A DNA stretch of 64,000 nt from Nectonema munidae (GCA_030549495.1 JAUIRK010000896.1:310001-374000), one strand, 5' to 3'. Numbered from the stretch's first letter, positions 24,250-36,870 are shown. The notes: generated by a model not told the origin, from the letters alone. Translations and numbers: made by a program.

Positions 24250-24394
24250 TAACTATTTAATCATGAAGTCCTTTATTTCAGTTGAAGCGTCATATGTCAA
24301 TCATTTTTTGACAGGTATGATTAATTTTTATGAAAAATAAACATCACTGTTGGATTCAGCCTACTTGAAAATGCGTATATATGTGTAAAACACC

Positions 24395-26950
24395 TGATTT
24401 GCAAATTTGATTCAGGCTAAGTATTTTCAAATTCTAAATCCAAAAACAATCTATCATTGGAATGGCATTGTTGATTTCTTATAAAAATGTGTGTATTTCA
24501 TGTAAAATTTGAATGAATCTTCTCATAGTGAGATTTTAGATGTAAACCGCAAATTTTGTTTTTGGGAAAAATTTTTAGAAGTGAACCACCACAAATTTAT
24601 TTTACACAAATAAGTAATTTAGAATCCAAATGCAAAAACAATCTATAAATGAAATTGACATTGTTGATTTGATATGAAAAGGCGTTTATTTCATGTAAAA
24701 TTTGAATGAATGTTCTCGAAGAGAGATTTTAGTAATAAACCGGAAATTTGTTTCACACTTATAAGTATTTTGACATCGAAATGCAAAAATAATCTATAAA
24801 TGAAATTGACATTGTTGATTTGATATGAAAAGGCGTTTATTTCATGTAAAATTTGAATGAATGTTCTCAAAGAAAGATTTTAGAAATAAACTGCAACTTT
24901 GTTTCACACTTATAAGTATTTTCAAAATCTAAATGCAAAAACAATCCATAAATGAAATGGACATTATTGATTTGATATGAAAAGGCGTTTATTTCATGTA
25001 AAATTTGAATGAAGTGTTTTCGAAGACAGATTTTAGAAATAAACCGCAACTTTGTTTCACACTTATAAATATTTTGAAATCCAAATGCAAAAACAATCTA
25101 TAAATGAAATTGGCATTGTTGATTTGATATGAAAAGGCGTTTATTTCATGTAAAATTTGAATGAATGTTTTCGAAGACAGATTTTAGAAATAAACCGCAA
25201 CTTTGTTTCACACTTATAAATATTTTGAAATCCAAATGCAAAAACAATCTATAAATGAAATTGGCATTGTTGATTTGATATGAAAAGGCGTTTATTTCAT
25301 GTAAAATTTGAATGAATGTTTTCGAAGACAGATTTTAGAAATAAACCGCAACTTTGTTTCACACTTATAAATATTTTGAAATCCATATGCAAAAACAATC
25401 TATAAATGAAATTGGCATTGTTGATTTGATATGAAAAGGCGTTTATTTCATGTAAAATTTGAATGAATGTTTTCGAAGACAGATTTTAGAAATAAACCGC
25501 AACTTTGTTTCACACTTATAAATATTTTGAAATCCAAATGCAAAAACAATCTATAAATGAAATTGGCATTGTTGATTTGATATGAAAAGGCGTTTATTTC
25601 ATGTAAAATTTGAATGAATGTTTTCGAAGACAGATTTTAGAAATAAACCGCAACTTTGTTTCACACTTATAAATATTTTGAAATCCAAATGCAAAAACAA
25701 TCTATAAATGAAATTGGCATTGTTGATTTGATATGAAAAGGCGTTTATTTCATGTAAAATTTGAATGAATGTTTTCGAAGACAGATTTTAGAAATAAACC
25801 GCAACTTTGTTTCACACTTATAAATATTTTGAAATCCAAATGCAAAAACAATCTATAAATGAAATTGGCATTGTTGATTTGATATGAAAAGGCGTTTATT
25901 TCATGTAAAATTTGAATGAATGTTTTCGAAGACAGATTTTAGAAATAAACCGCAACTTTGTTTCACACTTATAAATATTTTGAAATCCAAATGCAAAAAC
26001 AATCTATAAATGAAATTGGCATTGTTGATTTGATATGAAAAGGCGTTTATTTCATGTAAAATTTGAATGAATGTTTTCGAAGACAGATTTTAGAAATAAA
26101 CCGCAACTTTGTTTCACACTTATAAATATTTTGAAATCCAAATGCAAAAACAATCTATAAATGAAATTGGCATTGTTGATTTGATATGAAAAGGCGTTTA
26201 TTTCATGTAAAATTTGAATGAATGTTTTCGAAGACAGATTTTAGAAATAAACCGCAACTTTGTTTCACACTTATAAATATTTTGAAATCCAAATGCAGAA
26301 AAAATCTATAAATGAAATTGGCATTGTTGATTTGATATGAAAAGGCGTTTATTTCATGTAAAATTTGAATGAATGTTTTCGAAGACAGATTTTAGAAATA
26401 AACCGCAACTTTGTTTCACACTTATAAATATTTTGAAATAAATAGAAACAATCAATAAATGAAATTGGCATTGTTGATTTGATATGAAAAGGCGTTTATT
26501 TCATGTAAAATTTGAATGAATGTTTTCGAAGACAGATTTTAGAAATAAACCGCAACTTTGTTTCACACTTATAAATATTTTGAAATCCAAATGCAAAAAC
26601 AATCTATAAATGAAATTGGCATTGTTGATTTGATATGAAAAGGAGTTTATTTCATGTAAAATTTGAATGAGTGTTCTCAAAGACAGATTTTGGAAATAAA
26701 CCGCAAATTTGTTTCACATTGATTAGCATTTTCAAATTCTAAATGCAAAAAGAATTTATAAATGAAATAGCGATTGTTAGTTTGTTATAATAATGTGTAT
26801 ATTCCATGTAAAATTTGAATGAATGTTTTCAGAGACAGATTTTAGAAATAAACCGCAGGTTTGTTACACACTTATGGGTATCTTCAATTTCTAAATTCCA
26901 AAAAAAAGTCCAAAAATAAAATCAGTATGCCCGATTTGATATAAAAAAAA
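24395..26950 (+). repeat. 151-bp satellite array (type B) of element 2
   Basis: About 16-17 tandem units. The core starts GGCATTGTTGATTTGATATG at 25,112 and recurs at exact 151-bp steps through 26,320 (nine starts), then at 26,467 (147-bp step) and 26,618. These eleven are almost identical to each other. Units at both edges (24,470-25,030 and 26,690-26,950) are clearly diverged. The identical centre with decayed edges is typical of recent array expansion by unequal exchange. Small ORFs inside are by-products of the repeat. Confidence 0.95.
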
Positions 26951-27384
26951 TATATTTCATGTAAAATTTAAAGGTATATTTTATTAGATATATTTCTCAT
27001 CCTTCAAAATTTTGATTTACATTTCCAAAAAAGTAACCCTGATTTTGAAAAAATTTAAACTATAAAGTGTTATGTGTTCAAAACTGTATATATTTATAAA
27101 TTTTCAAACGAGTATATAATATAGAACCAAAGTTATAAGTTTAACTAGAGATACTGTCAGAATTTTGCTGCAAAAGTTTAACTTTTGATTTTTATTGACA
27201 GATTCATTCAACAGCCATGAAAATGGTATCAAAAGATGTAGCTATCAATTTTAGCAAATGTCACGAAGTATGGTAGCAAAAGATGTAGCCAATTTCGAAC
27301 AAGAGAAGTTTTAGTTGGGGGGGGGCTAAAATAGCCCTCCCGTCACTGATAGGGTTGATTAGTTAGTGTCTGGTTGGTGTCAAG

Positions 27385-29740
27385 ATGTTTCGTGGAACTG
27401 TCGTCAAGAGGAGCCAAGTCTTTTAAGTTTAAGGTGTTTCGTTTCCATTGAGTAAACGAACGTGAGCGTAAGAGGGTGTTGCTTGCAATAGTTCAACCTC
27501 TTCGACTTCAGCGCTGTACTTGTCATTTCTTGACTTTTTTCAGAAGTACGTTGCCAGGAGACATAATCCAAGATGGTAAAGAGACTCCGTATGTAGACCT
27601 TCTTGGAAAAGCCATGAATCTTTCGTGAGGAGTATATGATCAGTTGCATTACACAGCAAAGATCGAATTGAGTGTAGGGCGTCTCCCAAAACATCTTGCC
27701 AAGCTTTTAGATCAAGATTACGTGCTTTTAGAGCTAGGCAAATGCTCTTCCAAACAATTCCATTGTATCTTTCTCACTGTGAGTTGCCAGTTGGATTGTA
27801 GCGGGTAGTGCAACTTGTTGCCACTCCTAGATTGAACAAACATTGTTGAAGTTCTTGTGACAAAAAGGAAGAGCCTCTATCACTGTGGATGTACTCAGGT
27901 AAGCCGCAAATAGAAAACAAAGAGCTCAAACAACGCATAAATGTTTTGACACTCATGTCCTTACAAGGAAATACAAATGGAAAGCGTGACCACTCATCTA
28001 CTATTGTTAGGAAGATTGTGTACCCATATGAAAGAGGAAGTCCGCATTTGAAGTCTATATTCAGTCTCTCCCATGGTCTAGTAGTTTTAACTAAGGGAGT
28101 ATGTGGTGGATTATAAAATCTTGGCTTCGTTTCATTACAAATTTTGCAACCTTTAATCATTTCTTTAATTTCCACAATTTAAAAAGGCAAATTTTTATTC
28201 CGTATAAAATGTGCTATTTTTGTTACTCCAAGATGACAAAGCTGGTTATGTATATCATAAAGGGTAGAACTGTCTGTATCAGCCAAAACAGTCCTTAAAA
28301 GCGTATCGGCAACGATATTCAGACTCCCTTTTCTATATTTTACATCATAATCATAAGATGCCAGTTCTATTCGCCATCTCAAAAGTTTATCGTTTTTTAT
28401 TTTACCTGAATGTCTCTTATTAAACATGTATGATAGAGCTTCTTGATCTGTATGGCGTCCTAACAAGTAATGTTTCCATTTCCTTATAGCTTCCATTATT
28501 GCGCATGCTTCTTTTTCTAAAGACGAGTGCGGTTTCTCATCCTTTCGCAACGTTCTAGCGTGGAAGGCTATTGGTTGCCGGTTTTGATAAAGTAAAGCCG
28601 CTGTAGCAAAATTACTAGCATCCGTTTCCACAACTAGGGGTTGGTTTCGATCTATCACGCGCAGACTAGCTTTACTAAGTAATCTTTTAAGTTTTCCAAA
28701 GCAGCAGTTGCTTCGCAGAGTGGAAATGACGCAGCTGTAATCAAAGGTCTTATATGATCTGAATAATGATGGATCCAGCGCGCATAGTATGTAAAAAGAC
28801 CTATGAACCTCTTTAATGATTTCAGATTATCAGGAGGCCTCATTTCAAGTAGCGGGGCAACTCTATTAGGGTCAGGATTTACCACAGTATGACTAATCTT
28901 GTAGCCAAGAAGACAAATTTCGTTTTTAGCTACTTGCGATTTAGCTTCATTGAAAGTAGTGTTAGCTTTTCTAGCAGCATTCTTGAAGGCTTCTAGGTTT
29001 TTGTTATGTTCAATAATACCACTGCCTACGATCGTTATGTTATCTAGATACGCATACTCACCCCTTAATTTTTCAGCGTCTATGATTCTATCAATAATTC
29101 TCTGAAAACATGGCACAGCATTCGTAAGACCAAAAGGAATTCGTGTAAACTGATACAACTTATGTTTCCACTGGAATGCAGTATACGCTTTATCACCTGC
29201 AGCGAGTTTTACCTGAAGAAGATAGACTTCAGATCTAAGCTAGTGAAAACTTTATTGCGCGTTACTTTCATTTACTATGCATTCAATTTTTGGCAGAGGA
29301 TAGGCATCTAATTGCGTAAATCTGTTTATGGTTTTACTATAGTCCATGCGCGGTTTGTGGTTTTCGCTCTTACTATCAAATGGCTGTGCTCTCCACGGGG
29401 AAAGACTTTCCTCTATAATGCCATCCTTAAGTAATCTTTTTACCTCCTTCTGGGTGAATTCACTATCTGAATAGCTATACTGTCTAGATTTGGTTGCTAT
29501 AGGACGGCAATCTTTAGTTAAATAGCGGAATAACGACGGAGACTGTGATTGTAATTCCGAAAGGGAACACAGCTGAATGCCAGGAAGTTTTCCTCTTAAA
29601 TCGAATTTAAGAAATTTGTGAGCACAAATAAAATCTTGCTATTTTAACCAAAAATATCGGAATAACGATGTTTTCATAATTCATTTTTACAAGTGTATCA
29701 GTTTTTAATCTTAAACCAGGTAAACAGCTTTTGAATGTTT
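27385..29740 (-). mobile_element. Ty3/Gypsy LTR-retrotransposon fossil (pol)
   Basis: Minus-strand remains of a Gypsy-type pol region. Parts in order from high to low coordinate are the reverse transcriptase region (about 28,655-29,640), RNase H (about 28,179-28,650), integrase core (about 27,774-28,175) and a C-terminal integrase tail (about 27,385-27,773). It is broken, with roughly half a dozen interruptions. No gag and no long terminal repeats were recognised on either side. The left limit lies about 30 bp beyond satellite element 2, and the right limit is uncertain (29,640-29,940). Moderately old: domains are easy to recognise but frames are not maintained. Confidence 0.85.
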
Positions 29741-30033
29741 GTATACGTGCTTTTTATTTGTCGGCATCACATTCAAGGGAAGAAATAATCTTTCATAATT
29801 CAAGAGATAGGTATTTCAGGATGAAAAACCGAACCCAGTATAACTGTATATTATCCTATCCTTTTTTTTTGACTACATTCAATCCAAGTTTAAAATGGCC
29901 TCTTTTATTTAAAACATTGTCTTGTTTGTCAAATTTATAGTATATTTGATAACTATTCATCTGACTAAAGATAAGAAAGAGATTTCTTAAAGTTGAAAGA
30001 ATAACTAGACTGTAAAATTTTTTTACTTAACGG

Positions 30034-31109
30034 ATGAAGAAAAAGCTCTTGGTCCTGTTTTTCATGCAAAAATCTTCATGTAAAGACATGGCCCACTGCT
30101 TTTCATGTAGTCAGTGGTACTGCTACACATGCCAAAATCTTGATGTGAAGTTCAATGAAATCATCGATAATTATTTTTCAATGGGTATAAGATGGGTTTG
30201 TAAATCATGTACATCTAAATCTTTAAGCTCTGATTCTAAACAGAGTACTACAGATTCAATCAAAATTTTGGATTCACTTCTTACAATTGAAAAAAAACTT
30301 GAAACTTTTTCAAAATTTTATTCCTCTGCTCAAAGTAACATCAAAAACTCTATTGATAAACTCAAATACTCAGATATTGTTAAGAAATCTCCCAACAAAT
30401 TGTTTATGTCTACAGAAAATGAATCTCCTGAACAAGTGATAAGTAGTGTGAAAGAAAATTTGAAATCCGTTCCTGTTAAAAAAGTTATTACTTTGAAAAA
30501 TTCAGTGGCTCTGAGTTTTCCGGATAAGCTTTCATTCGGAAAAGCTAGAGAAATTATGAACAATAATAATATCAAATTTGTTGACCAAGTGAAGTTTCAT
30601 CCCAAAGTATCACTGATAGTTCCATCTTCAATTCAAAACGATACAATTGTTTCTTCAGTGATAGTCAAGAATGAAGGACTTCGTGATGTTATTGATAGTG
30701 GTGGAAGTATGGATTTTCTGTTCTCCAAACCTTTTAAAGATTCAAAACTTAAAATTGTCGTTCTCAAAGTATCACCGTCGGTTTTCAGGTATATAAATCA
30801 TTGCAATTTCAGATTTTTTTTGGATTATACCATTCTCGCGTTCTACCATATTTTACATATAAGCAATGCTCGAATTGCTGTTTGATGGGTCATACTGCCT
30901 CTCAATGTAAAAACTCAAGTGTGTGTAAGTATTGTTCTGGTTGTCACAATGGTAACACTTGCTCTGTTCCTAAAAGTGAGTTTAAATGTTATAATTGTAG
31001 TAAGACTAATTGTACTGAACTTAATCATTCTGCTTTGAGCAGACAATGTAAGTATGCTGTAAAAGAGGTAAATTTTATTAAAAATCATACTGTTTTTGAT
31101 GAAGAATAA
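30034..31109 (+). pseudogene. LINE ORF1 protein (PHD-like finger + zinc knuckles)
   Basis: Likely the nucleic-acid-binding protein of the LINE. The first frame, 30,034-30,885, has a cysteine cluster near residues 15-62 (HCFSCSQWYCYTC, then RWVCKSC) resembling a PHD/RING fold. A Lys/Ser-rich linker and a conserved middle (LSFPDKLSFGKAREIMNNN) follow. The second frame, 30,801-31,109, carries cysteine/histidine knuckles (CSNCCLMGHTASQCKNSSVC, CYNC). The two frames overlap by 85 bp, so one shift separates them near 30,790-30,890. A possible splice was considered less likely. The stop at 31,107-31,109 is followed by ORF2 within ~95 bp. Confidence 0.75.
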
Positions 31110-31202
31110 CTTCTTTGAAACAGATAATCTTTACAATGCTCTTTTTTTCAATTATTCGATCAAAAGATTTATCTTAAATCTAGTTCGTACATATGTCACG
31201 AA

Positions 31203-34097
31203 TTGATTAGTGATATTGATGAATTTAATATTATCAGCTTGAACGTACAATCCTTGAAAGCCAAATTTATCGAGCTTCAAGTTCTTGTAGAAAATATAAA
31301 CTCTAAGAACAGCCATCCAATTTCGGTCGTTTGCTTGCAGGAAACATGGCTTAATGAGTCTGATATACATAGCTTTACTTTACCTTCTTACACATTTCTT
31401 GCATTGCCAAGAATTGTCTCTAGGCACGGAGGTCTTTGTTTTTTTATTCATAACTCTTTACCCTATAAAATCATTAATTCTGGATCTTTTGAATCTTTGT
31501 CTGAATTTTTTTGCATTGAGTTATATGTTCGTAACCGTACATTGAAGTTACACAATTTTTATAGACTTCCAACAAATGATAAGGTCTCAATTGAAAATTT
31601 TACTCAACACTTTGAAATCTACCTGGGTAGGCTTCAAAGTAGTTCGGCAAATATTATACTTGGCGATTTTAACTTCAACCTTCTAAATTTCGGGCAAAGC
31701 ACTGTGAATAAATTTTTTACTCTATGTGTTTCCAATGCTTTTATACCCACAATAACGACACCTACGCGCCCTGATATAGTTCAACTTTGATCGATAATAT
31801 ATTTATACCAAGGTGTCAATTTCAGCATTCAGCTTTTGTAGTTAAAACAACTATCTCGGATCATTATCCTATTATGTTATCTTTGAAACTGTCATTTATT
31901 CACAAATCTGAAAATGTATCTTATTTTGATGAAAATAAATTTATCAGTATGGTAACTGAATATGACTGGAGTACTTTTTATAATCAAATAGGAGAAGATC
32001 CAGAAAACGTTATTGAAATGATTAATTCTAAAATTTCTTTTTTCAAAAGTGGTTCGAAGGTTTTTTTTAAGCGTAAATTTTTTCTTAATAATAGGAAAGA
32101 AAGTTGGGCCAATGCATTATCAATTACAATTGATAAGTAAAAGAAACAAAATATATCATAAATGGAAAAAAAAGAAAAGCATAGATTTAAGAGAAAAGTT
32201 TGTTTCCCTAAGAAATAAAGTTAAACACTTAGCTAAAAATCTAAAAAAAAGTATTTGTGAAAAGATTTTGAGTGTGGAAAAAGACTCTAAGTCAACTTGG
32301 AAGCTTATTAATTCTGTAATCAAAACGAGAGTCAAATCAAATACCTACTGTGTGAAGATAACAATATTACTTATACTGATGATCACATTGTTGCTCATTT
32401 ATTCAGTAATAATTTCGTGAAGAATTTCAATTGTAATTATAATCTTAGGGATGATGCCTTGTTTTTTGAACAAAAGTTTTCTGTTTTTTCTTTGAAGGAA
32501 GTATCACTTAATGATGTTTTATTATCTTTTGACTCTTTAAGAAATAGTCTTAGTGAAGATGTTTTCGGTTTGTCAATATATGATCTAAAGATAGTGCAGA
32601 ATAGTATTTCTCTTCCTCTTATGAAAGTTTTCAACTCTTGTATTGCTAAGAACCGTTTTCCTGTTATTTTGAAATTTACAAAGATTATACCGGTTTACAA
32701 AAAAGGTGATACTTGTGATGTTGTCAACTACAGACCAGTGTCTATTGTTAGCTCAATATCTAAAGTTTTTGAGAAAATTTTATATTCACAAATGTATAAT
32801 TATTTCATATACAACAACTACTTATCTCCTTTCCAATTTGGTTTCAGAAAAGGTTGTTCGAGTGAAGTTTTACATACTTACTTTTTGAATTCAGTCATAA
32901 ATTCACTTGAACAAAAAAAAAGAGGTATTTGCTTTCTTTCTAGATCTCAGTCATGCCTTCGACTCGATACCTCACTGCCTGCTTTTATCTAAGTTGAAAA
33001 TCTATGGTTTTTCAAATGATTCATTCAATTTTTTTAGCTCTTACTTCAGTAATAGATGTCAAACAGTTTATATTAATAATTGTGTATCAGAAAGTAGAAA
33101 AGTTTCATCTGGAGTACCTCAGGGTACAATTTTAGCTCCATTGTTTTTTAACATTTTTATGAATGACTTCTTGGAATATGTAACAAGTATCGATGTTCTT
33201 ATGTATGCTGACGATATCACGCTGTTTTTTTCCGAAAAAAAAACTTGAGTGAATCCATTTTAGACAAAAGTATGTCATTAATCAAAAACTGGCTTACATT
33301 TAATGGGTTATCTTTAAACACCGATAAATCAAAATGTATTTCATTTTCATATAGACACATTAATACGAAGTATGATGATTACCTTTCTAGTCTAGGAATA
33401 CAGAGAGTACATGATCACAAATTATTAGGTCTAATTATATCAAGTGACCTCTCATGGTATCGACATATATCACATATATCTCAGAAGCTATCCTATATTT
33501 CCGGCGTAATAAAACAAGCCAAGAAAATTCTCCCCACCAAAACTTTGCTCATTATTTATAAAAGCCTCTTCGTTCCACATTTAAATTATAGTATATTTAA
33601 CTGGGGCCATACACAACATTCAGAACTTTTTTCACTTCAGAAAAAAGTTTTGAGAGTAGTTTTCGGTTTTCATCCAATTTCTCACACTAACATCATTTTT
33701 TTCGAAAATTCTCTACTTAAATTGAAAGATCTATACCACTTGAGTATATACATAAATATACACAAGTTTTTATTCCACATGCTTGCACCTCCCATTTAAT
33801 TGTTTTATTACATTTAACTGGACAAAGGACAGAACCTCTCCCAGATATATAAATCAAATGTCTCTACCTTTCTATACATTTTACAAGTCAAAGCAATCAT
33901 TCTCGTACAAAATTTCTACCTTTTACAATACTAACGAGGTACTTTTCCAACTGGATACAGTCAATATCAGAAAGTTTTGGAAGATACTCATAAGATCTTT
34001 TGTTGAATCTTATATTGTTTTTAATCACTGCTTCATTCCTAACTGTTTGTTTGCAAGAGTAATAAACACTGAAGATTTTTTCCTTTACGCCCTATAG
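31203..34097 (+). pseudogene. LINE ORF2: endonuclease and reverse transcriptase
   Basis: Encodes the enzyme for target-primed reverse transcription. Endonuclease motifs in order are IISLNVQSL, VCLQETWL, ILGDFNFN and ISDHYPI (31,203-31,910). Reverse transcriptase motifs are YRPVSIVSSISKVFEK, FQFGFRKG, FFLDLSHAFDSIP, GVPQGTILAP and MYADDITLF (32,730-33,230), followed by a C-terminal region to 34,097. The frame breaks six times into pieces 31,203-31,790, 31,787-32,140, 32,049-32,420, 32,417-32,992, 32,907-33,248, 33,245-33,799 and 33,783-34,097. These alternate between just two frames. Three of the breaks fall at A or T runs of eight or nine. Confidence 0.88.
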
Positions 34098-34599
34098 ATA
34101 TTTGCTTAAGTGAAGTTTCTTGTGTATTTTAAAGATTTTCAATACTGGTTGGAGTCTTCTAGCGGCTTTTGTCTGGCCTTTGACATCAACCCTCAAAAGT
34201 TATATTTGTTTTGCAAACTTAAAAACATTTTGCATACATTTTTTTTTCTAATATGTCTTTGATCATCCTCACTTTTAGTTCAAAACTTTTGTAAATAAAT
34301 TATTCTTATTATTATTATTATTATTATAAGCGACAACTCCAACCACTAGGCCGTCTACCAAAAAAAAACAGTGATGTCATTTCTCAAAATGTAATAAAAA
34401 CTTAAGCTTTCAACTTATAAAAGTAAAGAATGGAAAAAAATAAAATATTTTAATATTTCAAAAAAAAATATTTTAATAGTTATATAATTTTAAAATCTGT
34501 ATTATTATGCTTGAATTTTAGACTTCAAAAAGTATGTTCTATTTATAAAACTTTAATAATTTATTAAAAAAATTATAATAAAAATATGAAAAATAATTT

Positions 34600-36320
34600 G
34601 GATTTTTTTGACTTATTTTGTTTATTTTTTCCAATTTTTTAAAATAAAACAAAAGTTCCCTACACTTTCTGAAGCTCATGATTTGATTGAACTTTCAAGT
34701 AATCCTAAAAATGTTATAATTCTTCCTCCAAATCCTGGAGATGTGAACAATCAAGAAAGTGATTTAGAAATTTTTCAAAATGATTCTGAAGAAGAATATG
34801 ATCCAGCGGGAGAAATTAAAATAGAAGAAGAAGTAAAATATGAAAACGAAGATATGAAAATAAAATTTCCAAAGAAACAGAAAATTGATGAAATAAATAC
34901 TTGGACCAAAATTTTAGATTTTACAAATCCTTTTCACTTGAAAATCATTTGTTGAAAAAATTTTAATATCCTAGAAGAAAAAGGCCTTACCATATTTGGA
35001 CGACTTTTTTTTCTGAAAATATGTTTAGCCATATCCTTCAACAAACAGATTACCCATGCTGTTATGTCATTGTTATGCAAACAGAGATCAAAATAATCCA
35101 AATTTCAATGTTTCTTTAGAAGAATTAAAAATATTTATTGGAATTATTTTGTTTTCAGGATATCATATTTCACCTGAAGAACGCAACTACGGGCCTTCTC
35201 AACCTGATCTATGTGTACATCTTGTTTCTGATAATATGAGTAGAAATAGATATTTAGAAATAGAAGTTCATACATTTTGCAGATAATCAAAACTTGAGAA
35301 AAGGAGACAAGATGAACAAAATTTCTCTTCTTTGCTTGATTTTAGTTTTTTCATGAGAGATTATCCATTGACGAAGCAATGGTACCTTATTTTGTGCATC
35401 ACAATGCAAAAATGTTTATAAAAGGAAAGCCAATACAATTTGGATATAAAATTTGGTGCTAATGCAGTAGCAATGGCTGACGTTATTAATTACAAATTTA
35501 TCAAGGCAAAGAAATGAATAAATCTATCCAGCCTCTTGGTTGAAGTGTAGTTTTAAAGATAATAGATATTGTTAGGTCTTTTTCAAATGTTCAATATCAT
35601 AAAGTTTACTTCGATACTTTTTTTCCAGTTGTCTTCTTCTTTCTCAATTAGCTGATGTGAACGTTCGTGCTTGTGGAACTATTAGGAAAAATAGAATAGG
35701 AGATGGTTCATTTTCCTTGAAACAAACAAAGATTTGCAAAATAACTAAGATGAACTTTTAATTCTTGTTCTAATGGTAAAGTTTATATTGCAAAATAGCA
35801 CGATAATTCTGTGTGTTGTATTGCAAGCAATTGGCAAACCCATGAACCGGTTCATAAAGTCAAAAGAGGAATTAAAGCGGTGTAAAATAAATATATCAAC
35901 ATCATTTTGTTTATATTAATAATAAAAGCATGGGAGGAGTCGATTTAATGGACAGATTATTATTAGAGTCTTATCGATGAAATATAAAAAGGAAAAAATG
36001 GTATTGGCCTCTTTTCATTAATGTTGTCAATCTTTCTATTATTATTGTCGCATGGAAAGCTTTCTGTAAAGTTGATCCAAAGTATAAGATTTCACACTTG
36101 GAATTTAGAAGAGATGTTACCGTCTGTCTTTTGAATTTTTTTTAATGTTAAAAGTCTTACGTGATGATGTTAGATTTGATCAAATAAACCACATTTTGGA
36201 GCAGACAATGCAAGGAAGAGGTAAATTTTGCAATAAGAACACAAAGAATAAATGCAAAAAATGGAATATTCGTTTACATGCAGAGAGAAGAAAAAAATGT
36301 TTTCAACTATAACATCAAAA
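34600..36320 (+). pseudogene. piggyBac transposase fossil (copy in left arm)
   Basis: Highly broken piggyBac transposase. The open piece 34,608-34,955 holds an acidic N-terminal region (DSEEEYDPAGE). The piece 35,056-35,286 holds NVSLEELKIFIGIILFSGYH...DNMSRNRYLEI, the conserved start of the core. Further blocks in shifting frames are SIDEAMVPYF near 35,365 (first catalytic Asp region), CGTIRKNRIGDG near 35,675 and GGVDLMDRLLLESYR near 35,935 (third catalytic region). No TTAA-flanked ends were found. It belongs to the duplicated arm and has a truncated inverted partner at 63,369-63,900. Confidence 0.8.
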
Positions 36321-36870
36321 ATAAAATTTTAATTGTTTATTTTGAATTTTTTAATTAAAATTTAACTTTTGATAAATTGTTGGATAACTAGCCATGTTTC
36401 TTAGATGGAACATAGTTGAACCCTAAACTTAAAATACATATTGCAGTAATATTGGCCCAAAGTTTATTTATTATACTATAAACGTTAACATATTTTTAAA
36501 AAAGTGCAATATCTAAATGTTTTGGGCGGTAAAAGCTTAACAGCAAAAATTGATAGTGGTTAGTAGTCTTAACTATGAAGAACTGATCTATAGATACTCG
36601 AGTTTCCTGATAGGTTTTCCGACGCCAGTTCTGTAATTTGAAAACTTAGTCTTTATGTGTTTTGGGTTTATGTCTTTTTATCATTGCTTGTTTTGAAGCG
36701 ATTAATCTTTTTGTTATTTATATAAATTGTTCTCAGATAAAATGTAAATTCATGCGTGGAAATGTGTTATATATAAAATTTAATTCTAAGGTGTGTTTGT
36801 ATGTTATGTATGTTTACATGTATGGTGTGTAATATGAAAATAAACATCACTTTCTATAATTTTAATTTTA
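36321..36870. other. Spacer in the duplicated arm, no gene seen
   Basis: AT-rich, shared with the inverted copy (62,890-63,370). No supported coding region. Confidence 0.45.

Larger units (their letters stand above)
22247..27354. mobile_element. Satellite-bearing element 2 (relative of element 1)
   Basis: Roughly 5.1 kb. The right end in reverse reads CCCTATCAGTGACGGGAGGG; the left reads CCTATTAGTGACGG, followed by a second partial copy TCAGTGACAGGGAGGGGGGC. Both ends have a GGGCTATTTTAGCCC-type hairpin with long G/C runs. The interior has type A repeats (22,390-22,660), an inverted type A unit (24,250-24,395), a large type B array (24,395-26,950) and a right region (26,980-27,270) clearly homologous to 17,390-17,670 of element 1. 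No transposase is present. The flanking TTAA is not intact (GAGC left, TTGA right), so the insertion is older than element 1 or the ends are slightly misplaced. Confidence 0.75.
29950..34330 (+). mobile_element. Nearly full-length APE-type LINE
   Basis: A non-LTR retrotransposon of about 4.4 kb with two coding regions: ORF1 (zinc-binding protein) and ORF2 (apurinic-type endonuclease plus reverse transcriptase). It ends in a (TTA/ATT)n tail near 34,305-34,328. The tail and domain order suggest the CR1/Jockey/L2 group, but the clade cannot be fixed by eye. The 5' limit is uncertain. Fragments of the same family lie at 7,560-8,965 and 58,290-58,525. Confidence 0.85.

Noticed and set aside
24395-26950. 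Regular repeats that might suggest a CRISPR-like array
   Set aside because: Units are 151 bp with no unique spacers, so this is ordinary tandem satellite inside a transposon.
29731-29940. Plus-strand 69-codon ORF
   Set aside because: Lies at the uncertain edge of the Gypsy fossil on the opposite strand, with no domain.
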